Source of the DNA: CAWDVK01 sp963805715
Lineage (GTDB): Bacteria; Actinomycetota; Actinomycetes; Streptosporangiales; Streptosporangiaceae
Length of the DNA stretch: 64,000 nt
Direction of reading: 5' to 3'
Assembly (NCBI GenBank): GCA_963805715.1
Contig: CAWDVK010000013.1
Coordinates: 186,001 to 250,000 of the forward strand
The notes beneath the pieces were generated by a model. The model saw only the letters and a list, made by a program, of their open reading frames with translations, was not told where the DNA came from and ran no database searches. Positions 63,448 to 64,000 of the stretch are shown here, in pieces. The position numbers were made by a program, and so were the translations under genes. Within the stretch, counting starts at the first letter, position 1, and every line of letters begins with the position of its first letter.

Positions 63448-64000
63448 TCAGGGCTTGCGGCCCATCCCGGCGTAGGCCGGGATCAGTTCCTCGCCGGGAC
63501 CGGCCACGCCGTGCCACTGCGGCAGCGGGACCAGGCCGGGCTCGACCAGCTCCAGGCCGGCCAGGAATCCGCCGATTTCCTCGCGCGTGCGCAGGATCAG
63601 CCGAGTGGGCCCCATCCGTGAGTTGAGCCGCGACGTGCCGGTCGTGACCCGGTCAGCGTCGATGTCCCTGGTCGTGTCCGAGACGGTCAGGTAGCTGCCC
63701 GGGGCGGCGGCCTCCATCAGCCGGGAAACGATCTGGCCCGGCTGATCAGAGTCCGGGATGTACTGCAGGACCATCAGCGCCATGACGGCGACAGGCTGGC
63801 TGAGATCGAGTACCTCGGCCGCCCCGCGCAAGACCCTGGCAGTGTCCCGCGCGTCAGCGTCCACGTAGGAGGTGACGCCCTCGGGGGTGCTGGTGAGCAG
63901 CGCCCTGGCGTGCGCGAGCACGATGGGGTCATTGTCCACGTAGACGACCCGGCACTCCGGCGCGATGGCCTGCGCTACCTCGTGGGTGTTCTCGGCGGTC
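63448..64000 (-). CDS. SAM-dependent methyltransferase, DUF574/SAV2177 type (5' partial)
   Basis: C-terminal ~184 residues; the start lies beyond the right edge. TAENTHEVAQAIAPECRVVY, then VDNDPIVLAHARALL (acidic residue binding the SAM ribose), AVMALMVLQYIPDSDQPGQI and the end LELVEPGLVPLPQWHG. This class-I methyltransferase family is abundant in Streptomyces and relatives; substrates unknown. The Gly-rich motif I is outside the window. Confidence 0.9.
   Translation of the reverse strand, partial: TAENTHEVAQAIAPECRVVYVDNDPIVLAHARALLTSTPEGVTSYVDADARDTARVLRGAAEVLDLSQPVAVMALMVLQYIPDSDQPGQIVSRLMEAAAPGSYLTVSDTTRDIDADRVTTGTSRLNSRMGPTRLILRTREEIGGFLAGLELVEPGLVPLPQWHGVAGPGEELIPAYAGMGRKP

Overview
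This 64 kb window is chromosomal DNA from a high-GC actinobacterium. Three things support that: strong G/C bias at third codon positions, frequent GTG starts, and a gene order typical of Streptomyces, Streptosporangium and Mycobacterium relatives (cobS, pepA, lpdA, sucB, TIGR01777 epimerase, lipB, lipA, DUF4191, RDD, glnA, glnE, glnA2, nadE). I cannot place it below the phylum/class level. No rRNA, tRNA, insertion sequence, CRISPR array or replication origin was seen.

Layout. 1-20 kb is an accessory, partly eroded region. It holds an orphan two-gene operon (membrane protein plus a 529-aa protein), a headless glycosyltransferase remnant, a NYN-LOTUS RNase-like gene, a broken response regulator, a LigD-type primase-polymerase, an aminotransferase remnant joined to a cyclase remnant, a PhyH-type dioxygenase, and a two-gene TIR / SLOG membrane module (11.0-13.8 kb). 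The module looks like a nucleotide-signal defence system. An aldo/keto reductase, an APH-like kinase, a frameshifted ATP-dependent DNA ligase and three families of short G/C-rich tandem repeats follow. 18-40 kb is the nitrogen/NAD core: nadE, glnA2, glnE and glnA1, interrupted by small regulators, lipoproteins, SRPBCC/SnoaL/DUF1059 proteins and a 1184-aa orphan protein. 40-64 kb is conserved housekeeping: lipoate synthesis (lipA, lipB) beside the lipoate-using enzymes (sucB, lpdA), hisS, pepA, a NarL-type two-component pair, HIT protein, cobS, RibD-type reductase, DUF5998, phosphodiesterase, sulfurtransferase and a partial methyltransferase.

How the parts work together. GlnE is expected to adenylylate GlnA1, which carries the target Tyr (Tyr402). 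The neighbouring GlnA2 has no equivalent Tyr. A full four-element GlnR box lies upstream of glnA1, and a half box lies upstream of glnA2. LipA and LipB supply the lipoyl group for SucB, which LpdA re-oxidises. At least nine genes have a TANNNT element 6-7 bases before an RTG start, so leaderless transcription seems common here.

Caveat. Eight reading frames break at what looks like one small indel each, including lipA, pepA and a sensor kinase that should be functional. Residual assembly errors are therefore likely, and single-frameshift 'pseudogenes' must be read with care. The remnants that lack whole domains (glycosyltransferase, aminotransferase/cyclase, CHAD, MFS, cupin) are not explained by single-base errors.
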